A stretch of DNA of 64,000 bases, taken from assembly GCF_016625195.1 (NCBI RefSeq), contig NZ_JACVUP010000001.1, positions 496,001 to 560,000 of the forward strand, read 5' to 3'. Under the pieces are notes generated by a model. It had not been told where the DNA came from and did not search any database. It saw nothing but the letters and a program-made list of their open reading frames with translations. Of the stretch, positions 1-8,003 are shown one piece after another. This stretch comes from Erwinia sp. S63 (GTDB lineage Bacteria > Pseudomonadota > Gammaproteobacteria > Enterobacterales > Enterobacteriaceae). Every line of letters starts with the position of its first letter. Position 1 is the stretch's first letter. A program made the position numbers and the translations under genes.

Positions 1-120
1 CGATTCATCAGGCAGCACCAGATCGTTATCCTGACTGCGGCCAATGGTTCCCCCAGGCGGCTTAAAGTCGACCGTCTTCGCTGGCACATCCGTATTGCAC
101 TGCACAATGGTAAATTGCAT
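1..120 (-). CDS. tagH: T6SS-associated FHA-domain protein, N-terminal fragment
   Basis: Only the first 40 codons lie in the window, starting at an ATG at 120 and running off the left edge. The peptide contains GGTIGRSQDNDLVLPDE, the beta-strand and GR-S-N-D-L-P pattern typical of a forkhead-associated (FHA) phosphothreonine-binding domain. In T6SS operons such a protein (TagH/Fha) couples threonine phosphorylation to assembly of the secretion machine. It lies 33 bases downstream of tagF on the same strand, which supports the T6SS assignment. The rest of the protein cannot be seen. Confidence 0.8.
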   Translation of the reverse strand, partial: MQFTIVQCNTDVPAKTVDFKPPGGTIGRSQDNDLVLPDES

Positions 121-153
121 GAGTCATCCTGTTAACAAGGAAAACGCTGCGGC

Positions 154-852
154 CTATTCAAACATCGGTGGATAGAGGCCGTTGCGTCCCGGCTGTGCAC
201 CTGCCGCCGGGTTAAACAGTAACGCAAAAAGTTGCGCGGTGAGCGGCCCACTGTGTTTATGTGTGGCGTGGGCAAAACCGTCACTGCGATTACTCCACCA
301 GTAGCTAATGTGCTGCTGGGGATCAAATTTATCCGCCACTTCACGCCAGCTCAGCGTGCAGGGCAAATCATCAAAACCAATCACATCCATGATGTCGCTG
401 CGCTGATTCTCCGGCACCATTAGCGGCGTGACACGCTGCATCTGCTGCTCCAGCGCATCGGGGTTCAGTCGGTCGCGTACGCCACGCAACAGCAGCGAGC
501 CGAGATCCTGGAACCAGTCGCCCGACATCGCCAGTTGCGCGCTGTGCCAGTGGCTGAGCGGAAAACTGCGCAGTGCCAGCAACGGCCAGGTGCGCCCCAC
601 GCGATCGCACGAGGGCAGCAGACAGCCCATCTGCACCTGCTGACGCAGCGGCGACAGCGGCAGAACAAAATTCCAGACTGGGGCGCGCAGAAACAGCTGA
701 GTGGTAGCATCGGGTTGCTGATGCCAGTGCATTAGCCCCTGTTGAAACCAATGGCTCCAGGGCGTCACGGTACTCTCACTCAGGCGCTGGCGCAGGAAGT
801 CGCCGGTGGCCGGCAATTTGCCATACCAACCCGGCGCGGTGTGCGTCGCCAT
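154..852 (-). CDS. tagF: T6SS-associated protein TagF
   Basis: This 232-residue protein matches the TagF (DUF2094/ImpM) pattern: an early GWYGKLPATGDFLRQRL segment, a central YVLPLSPLR-like stretch and a LPCTLSWREVADKF segment. TagF proteins are cytoplasmic post-translational regulators, usually repressors, of T6SS firing. I chose the ATG at 852 because GAGG lies six bases upstream; a GTG at 873 would add seven residues and overlap tssM. The gene follows tssM directly and precedes the FHA gene, so it belongs to the same leftward operon. Confidence 0.85.
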   Translation of the reverse strand: MATHTAPGWYGKLPATGDFLRQRLSESTVTPWSHWFQQGLMHWHQQPDATTQLFLRAPVWNFVLPLSPLRQQVQMGCLLPSCDRVGRTWPLLALRSFPLSHWHSAQLAMSGDWFQDLGSLLLRGVRDRLNPDALEQQMQRVTPLMVPENQRSDIMDVIGFDDLPCTLSWREVADKFDPQQHISYWWSNRSDGFAHATHKHSGPLTAQLFALLFNPAAGAQPGRNGLYPPMFE

Positions 853-865
853 GGTTACCTCACCA

Positions 866-2983
866 TTACTCACTGTGTCCGGTCAATCGCTGCGAAACCC
901 GCTGCGGCGCGATCGCCAGCGAACTGCCATTCTCACCGGCATTTTTCAGATTTTCTGCAAGCTTGCGCATCATCAGCGCGTTATCGCGCGCATAAGGTGA
1001 TGACTGAATCTGCTGATCCAGAAGCTGGCTAAGGTGCCAGTCAAGCTGCTGTAAATCCCATGCGCTGACATCATCTGGCAGGTTACGTTGCAGGTTCTGC
1101 ATCAGCCAGCCACGCAGGAATTCGCCGTCGTAATTGCGCGGCTGATACAACATCTGGTAAGCACGTAGCGCATTACGGCTGTATTCATTGTCATTTCCGG
1201 GATCGTTACGCAGCAAATTGGTGATTTGCTGGGCGACGCGCGGTAACAGCAGAGACTTAAGTGCATTTTGATAAAGCACCCATGCCGCATCGCTTACCTG
1301 GTTGCCACGATACAGTCCCACGCGCATGCTAAGCGGTGGATTGTCGAGGGAAAAGCGCTCCGACAACGGCAACTTCACCAGGTTATTTAAGAAGGGTAGC
1401 AGATCAAAGATATTATCGGCTGGCTGATGAATCACCTGCTGACTCTGATGAGTAATCGGCCCGATACGTGCGGCAACCTGGTTAAGATAATGCTGGTTCT
1501 GGACATAGCTGGCCAGCCATAAACCGGAGAGCAACAGCAATGCGCCAGTGAGCGCACCGTAGCCAATCCAGTGAAACAGGCGGTTGCGGTACTCCCAATG
1601 GCGGTTACTGCCCGCTAAGCCACTTTCGCAGAACACCAGATCGCTCAGCAGGTCGCGGATAAAGAAACTCTGGCCTTTATTGCCGGGGATGGGGTTATTA
1701 CGGGTGACGCTATCCCAGGTGGCGAGGCTGCTTTCACCGGTATGTGGCAATTGAAGCTTACGGTTGAGTTCGCCCATGATGCGATCAAACGGTAAGCCTT
1801 CCTGAGTCCCGCTGGTAAAGAATAGGCCGCGCGCTGACCAGGCAATCTCATCTTCATGGCGCGAGAACACCACATCCAGATACTCATTCAGCAACGGCCG
1901 TAACGAGCTGAACTCCTGTGGGAACAGGAAACAGTCAGCACGCAGGGTGAGATCGCGTTCATTCGCCATCACCGTGGGCAGTTGCTGCTGCAGACGCTGT
2001 TCTAAGCGCTGATATTGCTGGCTAAAACTGTTATGCCAGTCATCTTTGTGCGGTTTACCGGGCTCCCAGGGAAAGGTGAATCCCCAGATGGCGTCGCGCT
2101 GCGGTTTACTCAGGCCTTCGTTAAAGCTTAAAAACCCTTTCAGCAGATCGGTCTTGGTGACCATCACATACACCGGGAAATGGATACCGGTTTGCTGGTG
2201 TAACTCCTGCATGCGGCTACGTAACGCGCTGGCCTGTGCGTGGCGCGCCTCCGCGGAATCGGTGAGCAGATCGGCGACGCTAATGGTCATGATCACGCCG
2301 TTGATCGGCTGGCGGGTGCGATAGCGTTTTAACAGGTTGATGAAACTCTGCCACTCAGCGCCGTCACGTGCGCGTTGGCTCTCCTGCAAAGCATAACGCC
2401 CCGCGGTATCAATCATTACCGCGCTGTCGGTGAACCACCAGTCGCAGTGGCGAGTACCGCCGACGCCGCGAATGGCTGCTTTGCCGAGGCTATCGGTGAG
2501 GGGAAACTCAAGTCCGGCGTTGAGCAGAGCGGTGGTTTTTCCCGCACCGGGCGCGCCAATGATTACATACCACGGAAGCTGGTAAAGATAGTGGCTCTGA
2601 AAGCGTGCCAGCCAGCTCTGTTGATGGCGGCGGCCAAACTGCGTGCGTTTAAGGCGCAGGGCTGCTTCACTGAAGCGCTGAGACAGCAGCGTATCGGTGG
2701 CCTGGCGATCGGACAGCTCCTCCTGACTCATCTCCTGCAAACGGTTCAGGAGTTTGCTGTTAAACCAGCCACGCCAAATCGCGGGGATAAACTGGAACAG
2801 CACCCAGCAGAAGAACAGCAAACCGACCAGCAGCTGACGAGGAAACACCGGCTCAAGCGGGCGCGTGTCTCCCCAGATCCAGAGCGGGCCGAGCATCCAC
2901 AGCACACAGCTTAAGGCCGTGACACCAATCAGGCTCCACAGCAGGCGGTGGGTTAACAAATGTTGCAGCGATGCGCGCATCAC
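866..2983 (-). CDS. tssM: TssM/IcmF-family T6SS inner-membrane protein, short form
   Basis: This is the membrane ATPase-like subunit of the T6SS trans-envelope complex. Two N-terminal membrane helices (about residues 13-37 and 49-70) are followed by a cytoplasmic domain with Walker A GAPGAGKT at 142-149 and a VMIDTAGRY switch near 190. A third helix lies at about 470-492. TssM proteins normally exceed 1,000 residues, with a long periplasmic part that contacts TssJ and TssL; this one ends at residue 705 with only about 210 periplasmic residues. The start ATG overlaps the tssL stop by four bases, and the stop runs directly into tagF, so the short form looks settled rather than a fresh frameshift. 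Confidence 0.9.
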   Translation of the reverse strand: MMRASLQHLLTHRLLWSLIGVTALSCVLWMLGPLWIWGDTRPLEPVFPRQLLVGLLFFCWVLFQFIPAIWRGWFNSKLLNRLQEMSQEELSDRQATDTLLSQRFSEAALRLKRTQFGRRHQQSWLARFQSHYLYQLPWYVIIGAPGAGKTTALLNAGLEFPLTDSLGKAAIRGVGGTRHCDWWFTDSAVMIDTAGRYALQESQRARDGAEWQSFINLLKRYRTRQPINGVIMTISVADLLTDSAEARHAQASALRSRMQELHQQTGIHFPVYVMVTKTDLLKGFLSFNEGLSKPQRDAIWGFTFPWEPGKPHKDDWHNSFSQQYQRLEQRLQQQLPTVMANERDLTLRADCFLFPQEFSSLRPLLNEYLDVVFSRHEDEIAWSARGLFFTSGTQEGLPFDRIMGELNRKLQLPHTGESSLATWDSVTRNNPIPGNKGQSFFIRDLLSDLVFCESGLAGSNRHWEYRNRLFHWIGYGALTGALLLLSGLWLASYVQNQHYLNQVAARIGPITHQSQQVIHQPADNIFDLLPFLNNLVKLPLSERFSLDNPPLSMRVGLYRGNQVSDAAWVLYQNALKSLLLPRVAQQITNLLRNDPGNDNEYSRNALRAYQMLYQPRNYDGEFLRGWLMQNLQRNLPDDVSAWDLQQLDWHLSQLLDQQIQSSPYARDNALMMRKLAENLKNAGENGSSLAIAPQRVSQRLTGHSE

Positions 2984-4194
2984 TCACCTCCCGGATGATT
3001 GCCAAGGGTTTCCGGTGCGGCAAAGAGGGTGATTTCCACACGGCGGTTGCGCGCACGGTTTTCATTACTGTCATTAGGCAGCAGCGGATTACTGTCGCCG
3101 CGACCTTCCGCTTTCACGCTGTGCCCCTCAGCCAGTTGCGGATTCAGCAACTGCATCACGGCGCGTGCACGCGCAAAGGAGAATTCATAGCTCGAGGCGA
3201 AACGCCCATCAACAGGGCTGTTATCGGTGTATACCGACACCAGCACGGTGCCTTTAACGGTTTTCATGGCGCTCGCCACGTGCGCCAGCAGCGCGCGACC
3301 AACCTGATTGACCACGGTTCCGTCCGGGGAGAAGAGTTTATCGGCCGGAATGATGACCTTGCTGCCGAATGCTCCATCGCTGACTTCCAGCTGACCGGCG
3401 GCGATCACATCATTCAAACGCTGATGTAAATCCAGCAACGCCTGCGGTGAGGTCGGGCGACGGCCAGGCATGATTTGCGGCAGCGGGGTTTGATAGATGG
3501 CGCGCAACAGCGGTTCGGCCGCGTTGCCCAGCCGCCAGTTCAGGCCGCTGTAAATCAGGCAGGCAATCAGGGCCGCTAACATCGCACAGGCCCATAACGG
3601 CACCATCGGACGGGTTAAGCGACTGACTAACGGATGCACTTCCACCAGCGGCGCGGCCGGATTAGCGGTCGACGGGCGTGTTTCCTGAATCAGTTGCGCG
3701 AGACGTTTACGAATGCCTTCACACTGCGCACGGCCAGCATCACTGCCGCGATAACGGCCTTCATAGCCCAGCAGCAGGCAGTAATGAATCAGCTCCAGTA
3801 GCCACAGGTGCTGCTGTGGGCTTTGCGAAACGCGGGAAAGCAGCTGAAACACTTTCTCGCCGCCCCAGCTTTCATTATGGAAGGTGACCAGCATGCCGTT
3901 ACCTGACCACACGCCGCGCGTGCCCCATGGGGTTTGCGCGGCGGCTTCATCCAGCACGCTGCACAAACAGTAGCGCGCGCCAATGATCATCTCAAACGGC
4001 AAACCGGCTTGCTTGCAGCGTTGTTCAAAAAGGCGGATCTCTTCAATCAGTAACTGGCGTAAACCGGCGGGATCGTCATGCGTGGCGGCCTGCCGTATAC
4101 GGACAACGGCATTCAATATCGATGCTGCGGCATTAAGCAAAAGGTTATCGTTGCCCGCGACAATGCCATCGCGGACAACAGAATCCTGGGTCAT
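2980..4194 (-). CDS. tssL: TssL/DotU-family T6SS protein with C-terminal OmpA domain
   Basis: This 404-residue protein combines the cytoplasmic DotU/IcmH domain (residues about 20-170, including EMIIGARYCLCSVLDEAA and TFHNESWGGEKVFQLL), one membrane helix at about 200-222 (LWACAMLAALIACLIY) and a periplasmic OmpA/MotB-type peptidoglycan-binding domain. The last is marked by VSVYTDNSPV and the NRARNRRVEITL signature near the C terminus. TssL anchors the T6SS membrane complex and recruits the baseplate; the OmpA extension ties it to the cell wall. Its stop overlaps the tssM start, indicating translational coupling. It belongs to the leftward operon that begins with the lipoprotein upstream. Confidence 0.93.
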   Translation of the reverse strand: MTQDSVVRDGIVAGNDNLLLNAAASILNAVVRIRQAATHDDPAGLRQLLIEEIRLFEQRCKQAGLPFEMIIGARYCLCSVLDEAAAQTPWGTRGVWSGNGMLVTFHNESWGGEKVFQLLSRVSQSPQQHLWLLELIHYCLLLGYEGRYRGSDAGRAQCEGIRKRLAQLIQETRPSTANPAAPLVEVHPLVSRLTRPMVPLWACAMLAALIACLIYSGLNWRLGNAAEPLLRAIYQTPLPQIMPGRRPTSPQALLDLHQRLNDVIAAGQLEVSDGAFGSKVIIPADKLFSPDGTVVNQVGRALLAHVASAMKTVKGTVLVSVYTDNSPVDGRFASSYEFSFARARAVMQLLNPQLAEGHSVKAEGRGDSNPLLPNDSNENRARNRRVEITLFAAPETLGNHPGGE

Positions 4195-4279
4195 TAAATA
4201 TCGCTTTTCCTGGCAATGGCGCTATTGGCAGCCCACAGAGTGCGACCTTGCTGTGGACAATCTGCGCCGTATTGCATTA

Positions 4280-4771
4280 TCAGTCTAGGATCCAGGTCGC
4301 GGTATCGTTGGTGCGGCAAGCTTTGCTGGCGCCTCCAACGGCCACGCAGACCTGTTTAGTGCGGCGGGGACGTGGACGATCGCTTCGCACGGTGGCGTCA
4401 TAACGGCTGCTTTCCACTCCGGCTTTCGGCGGAATATAACCAATCAGCTGACCATTGGGTTCATCGGCAACGGCTAACCAGCTGTGTTCAACACGCCCCA
4501 GCACTTCAAACGGCTTTGCGTTATCGAGATAGCGTACAACCTTGCCGCCATAATCTGGCGTGGTCATTACCGACGCCGCATAGAGCGCTCGGAAACTCTC
4601 ATTAACTGGCGTGAATTCGCCTGGCGCGGCCACCGCATTACGATGGACCAGTTTGACGCCATTAACCTCACTGGTGACCAATGTGTCATCAGTCACCGCC
4701 GGGGGTGGCGCTTTACAACCCGCCAACGTCAATACCGCCAGCAGAGTGAGCAACAGACTCTTATTCACCAT
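4280..4771 (-). CDS. SH3-like lipoprotein at the head of the T6SS operon
   Basis: This 163-residue protein starts at the ATG at 4771, four to five bases after GAGG; a TTG at 4780 is less likely. It has a lipoprotein signal peptide with lipobox LAGC around residue 19, so it should be an outer- or inner-membrane lipoprotein. The centre (SVMTTPDYGGKVVRYL through SWLAVADE and IGYIPP) looks like a bacterial SH3 domain. It occupies the place where tssJ, the T6SS outer-membrane lipoprotein, often sits, but it does not look like the TssJ fold to me. A T6SS envelope role is an inference from position. Confidence 0.75.
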   Translation of the reverse strand: MVNKSLLLTLLAVLTLAGCKAPPPAVTDDTLVTSEVNGVKLVHRNAVAAPGEFTPVNESFRALYAASVMTTPDYGGKVVRYLDNAKPFEVLGRVEHSWLAVADEPNGQLIGYIPPKAGVESSRYDATVRSDRPRPRRTKQVCVAVGGASKACRTNDTATWILD

Positions 4772-5198
4772 GAACCTCAAATTTCATCAGATTAGCTGCA
4801 GATTAATGTGTGGCACACGCATTTAAGGCGGGCAGAGTATGCAGCAGGAAAGCCATCAAAAAACAGTCAGATTACAGAAAGATAGTGCTGTGCTCAGTCT
4901 ACCTAAGACTTTTGAGAATTCAATCCATTGCATCATGAGAAATCCCGTGCTACCGGGCGAAAATAGCTCATAGCAGGGTGATAAAAAACCCGTGCCTTTA
5001 GTGATAGATAAGCTGAATTTACTTATTTACTCGCGTAAGTGAATGGCACAGGCGATAAAGTCGAAGCAACCCAGAAAGGTGCCTGATAAATAGTAAGCAC
5101 TCTTAATCTTTTCTTAAGGTTAAAAAAAGATTGCGCGAGTAAACAATTTTCTTACTTTCGGAATTTCCGTGCACATTTCCGCCAGCTTTAAAGTCGGT
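4772..5198. other. Intergenic region between the T6SS operon and nasR
   Basis: About 430 AT-rich bases separate two divergent units. They must hold the leftward promoter of the T6SS operon, but I cannot place a convincing -10/-35 pair. Short inverted repeats are present (for example CCCG-TGCTAC-CGGG near 4950), with no clear terminator. I see no open reading frame with a ribosome-binding site here. Confidence 0.5.
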
Positions 5199-5215
5199 CC
5201 GGCACGGCTTTTGCT
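5199..5215 (+). promoter_or_regulatory. Sigma54-type promoter of nasR
   Basis: The bases CCGGCACGGCTTTTGCT match the -24/-12 consensus YTGGCACGRNNNTTGCW at all but one defined position, with the required ten bases between GG and GC. The element ends 36 bases before the nasR ATG. This fits nitrogen-limitation control through RpoN and NtrC. I did not find a perfect NtrC palindrome upstream. Confidence 0.65.
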
Positions 5216-5250
5216 TAAAGTTGTTATGTCTTTTTGCTCAAGAGAACGTT

Positions 5251-6471
5251 ATGAGCCGGGCCTTTGAATATTTGCGCGCCAGCCGCGCCAGCGAAATTGC
5301 CAGCCTGCGACGACTTATGCGCACAGGCGAACAGATTCTCGCCATCAGTGAGTTAATTCACGTGCTGCAACGTGAGCGCGGTGCCAGCAACATTTGGATC
5401 TGTTCCGCAGGGCGGTTGTTTGGCGATGAGCTGGATGCGCGCGCACTTGAGGTAGAGCAGCGACAGGAAAATGCCCTTATGGTCCTGCCGGAAGCGGTGG
5501 CGCAGCCGGGTTACAGCCGTTTCTGTATGCTAATAGCCGCAGCGCTACAGTCGTTAGAGAGCCTGCCATCGTTACGCCAGCAAATACGGGCGGGGCAGTG
5601 CAGCCATGCAGAGGCGATGGAGGGCTTTAATCACATTATCCGCACCTTACTTAATCTGGTCTTCGAAGCCACCGATACGGCCAGTGAGCCGGAGATTTCC
5701 CGCGCGCTGATTGCGCTCTTTAGCTTTATGCAGGGTAAGGAGTTGGCGGGGCAGGAGCGCGCTACCGGTTCAGCCGGGTTCGCTGCCGGGGAGTTTACTG
5801 CGGAACAGCGCCAGCGGATTCAAATGCTGATTGCCGCTCAGGAGCAAAGCTTCGCTACCTTTAGTCAGTTCGCGGATGCGCAAAATCAGCAGCGATGGCT
5901 ATTGATGGCAGATGCGGACAGCCAGATTGAGCGACTGCGGCGTATTGCCTGCACCGGTGCGCAGTGCGGTGAGAATGGCGTGCTGCAGTGGTTCACATTG
6001 CTGAGCCAACGACTCGATCAGATGAAACAGATTGAGGATGGGCTCTGCAGCACATTAATGGCGTGTTGCCAGCGCGCCATTGCGGTGAGCGAACAGGCTG
6101 AGCCGCAGCATCTGACGATCAATGATGACGCAAGTTTCTCGCTGTATGTGGCAGGCGCCAGCTGGCTGGGTGAGCAGGAGATGACACTCGACAGTAACGG
6201 TCTCGCACCTCAACTGGGTCGATCGGTGTTGTCACTGATCCGCGAGCAGGCGCAACGCTTACAGGCACAGGCAGATGAACTCGCCACCATGCGCGCTTCT
6301 ATTGATGAGCGAAAAGTCATCGATCAGGCCAAAGGATGGCTGATGCAGCAGCACGGTTTTAGTGAGCAAGATGCGTGGCAAGCGCTGCGCAAAAGCGCCA
6401 TGAATCAAAACAAACGCATGCTGGATATTGCTCAGGCGATCCTCGCCGTAGCGGCCACGTTGAAGCCATAA
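5251..6471 (+). CDS. nasR: Nitrate/nitrite-sensing antiterminator NasR
   Basis: NasR senses nitrate or nitrite and binds the nas leader RNA to prevent early termination. The N-terminal two thirds form the all-helical NIT sensor domain (LIHVLQRERGASNIW near residue 35 is characteristic). The last about 60 residues (SIDERKVIDQAKGWLMQQ to MLDIAQAIL) are an ANTAR RNA-binding domain. At 406 residues it has normal length for NasR. The ATG at 5251 follows AGAGAA; a TTG at 5221 would give ten unlikely extra residues. It lies directly upstream of the nas operon whose leader it should control. Confidence 0.95.
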   Translation: MSRAFEYLRASRASEIASLRRLMRTGEQILAISELIHVLQRERGASNIWICSAGRLFGDELDARALEVEQRQENALMVLPEAVAQPGYSRFCMLIAAALQSLESLPSLRQQIRAGQCSHAEAMEGFNHIIRTLLNLVFEATDTASEPEISRALIALFSFMQGKELAGQERATGSAGFAAGEFTAEQRQRIQMLIAAQEQSFATFSQFADAQNQQRWLLMADADSQIERLRRIACTGAQCGENGVLQWFTLLSQRLDQMKQIEDGLCSTLMACCQRAIAVSEQAEPQHLTINDDASFSLYVAGASWLGEQEMTLDSNGLAPQLGRSVLSLIREQAQRLQAQADELATMRASIDERKVIDQAKGWLMQQHGFSEQDAWQALRKSAMNQNKRMLDIAQAILAVAATLKP

Positions 6472-6487
6472 CCCGAAGGAGGTAGTT

Positions 6488-6524
6488 GCACAAAGCTTGT
6501 GCGTATTGTGCGTCAGGGCAGTGC
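6488..6524 (+). promoter_or_regulatory. Tandem NtrC-like enhancer sites of the nas operon
   Basis: Two copies of the NtrC-type arrangement GCAC-N7-GTGC are seen. The first (6488-6502, GCACAAAGCTTGTGC) is a perfect palindrome. The second (6510-6524, GCGT-CAGGGCA-GTGC) has one weak half-site. Their centres are 22 bases apart, about two helical turns, and they lie about 100 bases upstream of the sigma54-type promoter. This is a classical enhancer layout. Confidence 0.6.
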
Positions 6525-6586
6525 AAAGTGAGGTCGGATTTTAACCTTAATGGCGCGGGAATATTGATTTTGCAGTAATAAATTTT

Positions 6587-6603
6587 CTGGCACAGGCTTT
6601 GCA
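6587..6603 (+). promoter_or_regulatory. Sigma54-type promoter of the nasFEDBA operon
   Basis: CTGGCACAGGCTTTGCA matches the -24/-12 consensus at all defined bases but one, with ten bases between GG (6589-6590) and GC (6601-6602). Transcription would begin near 6614, just before the leader hairpin, as in the sigma54-dependent Klebsiella nas operon. Confidence 0.75.
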
Positions 6604-6626
6604 ATAATTCACAGACATTGCGCATT

Positions 6627-6650
6627 TGTTTCGCCAACGGCGGTGAAGCG
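6627..6650 (+). promoter_or_regulatory. ANTAR-type hexaloop hairpin in the nas leader RNA
   Basis: The RNA can form a stem of up to nine pairs (6627-6635 with 6642-6650, including G-U pairs) closed by the six-base loop AACGGC (6636-6641). The loop has A at position 1 and G at position 4, the bases conserved in ANTAR target loops. It stands just before the leader terminator. I could not identify a second hexaloop with confidence. Confidence 0.6.
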
Positions 6651-6662
6651 AGTGCTTTGGAT

Positions 6663-6713
6663 AAAGGCGTCCGGCCCCATGTTTTGACGACATGCGGGAG
6701 GACGCCTTTTTTT
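6663..6713 (+). terminator. Leader (attenuator) terminator of the nas operon
   Basis: AAAGGCGTCC (6663-6672) pairs perfectly with GGACGCCTTT (6700-6709), with an inner CATGT/ACATG hairpin, and is followed by a run of T. It lies between the sigma54-type promoter and nasF, so NasR binding to the preceding hairpin should permit read-through. Confidence 0.85.
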
Positions 6714-6735
6714 ATTTCTTTTTTTCAGGAAGCGC

Positions 6736-7992
6736 ATGATGAGTAAAACGCAGTTTTCAGTCTCACGTCGTCAGTTCCTGCTGGGTAGCGCGGTGGTAGG
6801 AAGCAGCTATTTATTGCCGGGCTTACGCAATGCGGTATGGGCTGCCGGTTCAGATGCGCCCGAAAAAAGCAGCGTGCGCGTAGGCTTTATTCCACTCACT
6901 GACTGCGCTCCGGTGGTGATGGCTTCTGTAAAAGGTTTTGATAAGAAGTACGGTCTGACGCTGCAGCCGAGTAAAGAAGCCAGTTGGGCGGCGGTGCGCG
7001 ACAAACTCACAGCCGGAGAGCTGGATGCGGCACACGCGCTGTACGGCATGATTTACGGCTTACAGCTGGGCGTAGCAGGGCCACAACACGACATGGCTAA
7101 CCTGATGACGTTGAATAACAACGGTCAGGCCATCACGCTCGCCAATCAACTGAAAGAGCAGAAAGTCACGGATGCCACCAGCTTGCAAAAGCTGATCGCC
7201 AGCCAGGCCAAAGGCACTTACACCTTTGCGCACACTTTCCCCACCAGCACCCACGCCATGTGGCTCTATTACTGGCTGGCGAACGCAGGCATCGATCCCT
7301 TTGAGGATGTACGCACCGTGGTCGTGCCGCCGCCGCAGATGGTGATGAACATGAAGATGGGCAACATGAGCGGCTTCTGTGTGGGCGAGCCATGGAATCA
7401 GCGCGCCATCAGCGACAACATCGGTTTTACCGCCACCACCACGCAGCAAATCTGGCCCGATCATCCGGAAAAAATCCTCGCCACTCGCGCGCAATGGGTG
7501 CAAGAAAATCCTAACACGGCGCGCGCCATGACGGCAGCGGTGCTGGAAGCCGCACGCTGGATCGATGCTTCTGATGAAAACTGCAAAGAGACCGCAGCCG
7601 TATTAGCCGGGCGCGCATGGATCAATACCAAAGTTGAAACCTTAGAAGGGCGCATGCTCGGCCAGTACGAAAACGGTCTCGGCCAGAAATGGCAGGACGC
7701 GCATGCCATGCGCTTCTTCCACGATGGCGAAGTGAGCTTCCCATGGATCTCTGATGGCATGTGGTTCCTGACGCAAATGAAACGCTGGGGCATGGTGAAG
7801 ACCGCTCCCGATTACGCTGCCGTTGCCCGTCAAATCAATCGTATCGACATCTACAAACAAGCCGCCAGCGCAGTGGGTGGTGTCTCCGTGCCGTCCAGTG
7901 AAATGCGCAGCAGCACGCTTATCGACGGCAAAGTGTGGGACGGCAGCAACCCCGCCGCTTATGCCGACAGCTTTGCCATTAAACGCAGTTAA
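6736..7992 (+). CDS. nasF: Nitrate ABC transporter substrate-binding protein
   Basis: This is the periplasmic nitrate-binding component of the NrtA/NasF/CmpA family, 418 residues. The N terminus has a Tat signal (SRRQFLLGS, then a hydrophobic stretch to about residue 35). The body has the family segments RVGFIPLTDCAPVVMA and the YGLTL and FPTSTHAMWLYYWL regions. It is the first gene after the leader terminator and is followed 11 bases later by the permease gene. An ATG three bases downstream is an alternative start; AGGA precedes both. Confidence 0.95.
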   Translation: MMSKTQFSVSRRQFLLGSAVVGSSYLLPGLRNAVWAAGSDAPEKSSVRVGFIPLTDCAPVVMASVKGFDKKYGLTLQPSKEASWAAVRDKLTAGELDAAHALYGMIYGLQLGVAGPQHDMANLMTLNNNGQAITLANQLKEQKVTDATSLQKLIASQAKGTYTFAHTFPTSTHAMWLYYWLANAGIDPFEDVRTVVVPPPQMVMNMKMGNMSGFCVGEPWNQRAISDNIGFTATTTQQIWPDHPEKILATRAQWVQENPNTARAMTAAVLEAARWIDASDENCKETAAVLAGRAWINTKVETLEGRMLGQYENGLGQKWQDAHAMRFFHDGEVSFPWISDGMWFLTQMKRWGMVKTAPDYAAVARQINRIDIYKQAASAVGGVSVPSSEMRSSTLIDGKVWDGSNPAAYADSFAIKRS

Positions 7993-8003
7993 GTGAGGTC
8001 AGC

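Noticed and set aside
2375-2914. A 179-codon plus-strand frame inside tssM
   Set aside because: It is antisense to tssM with its clear Walker A, and the product resembles no protein family.
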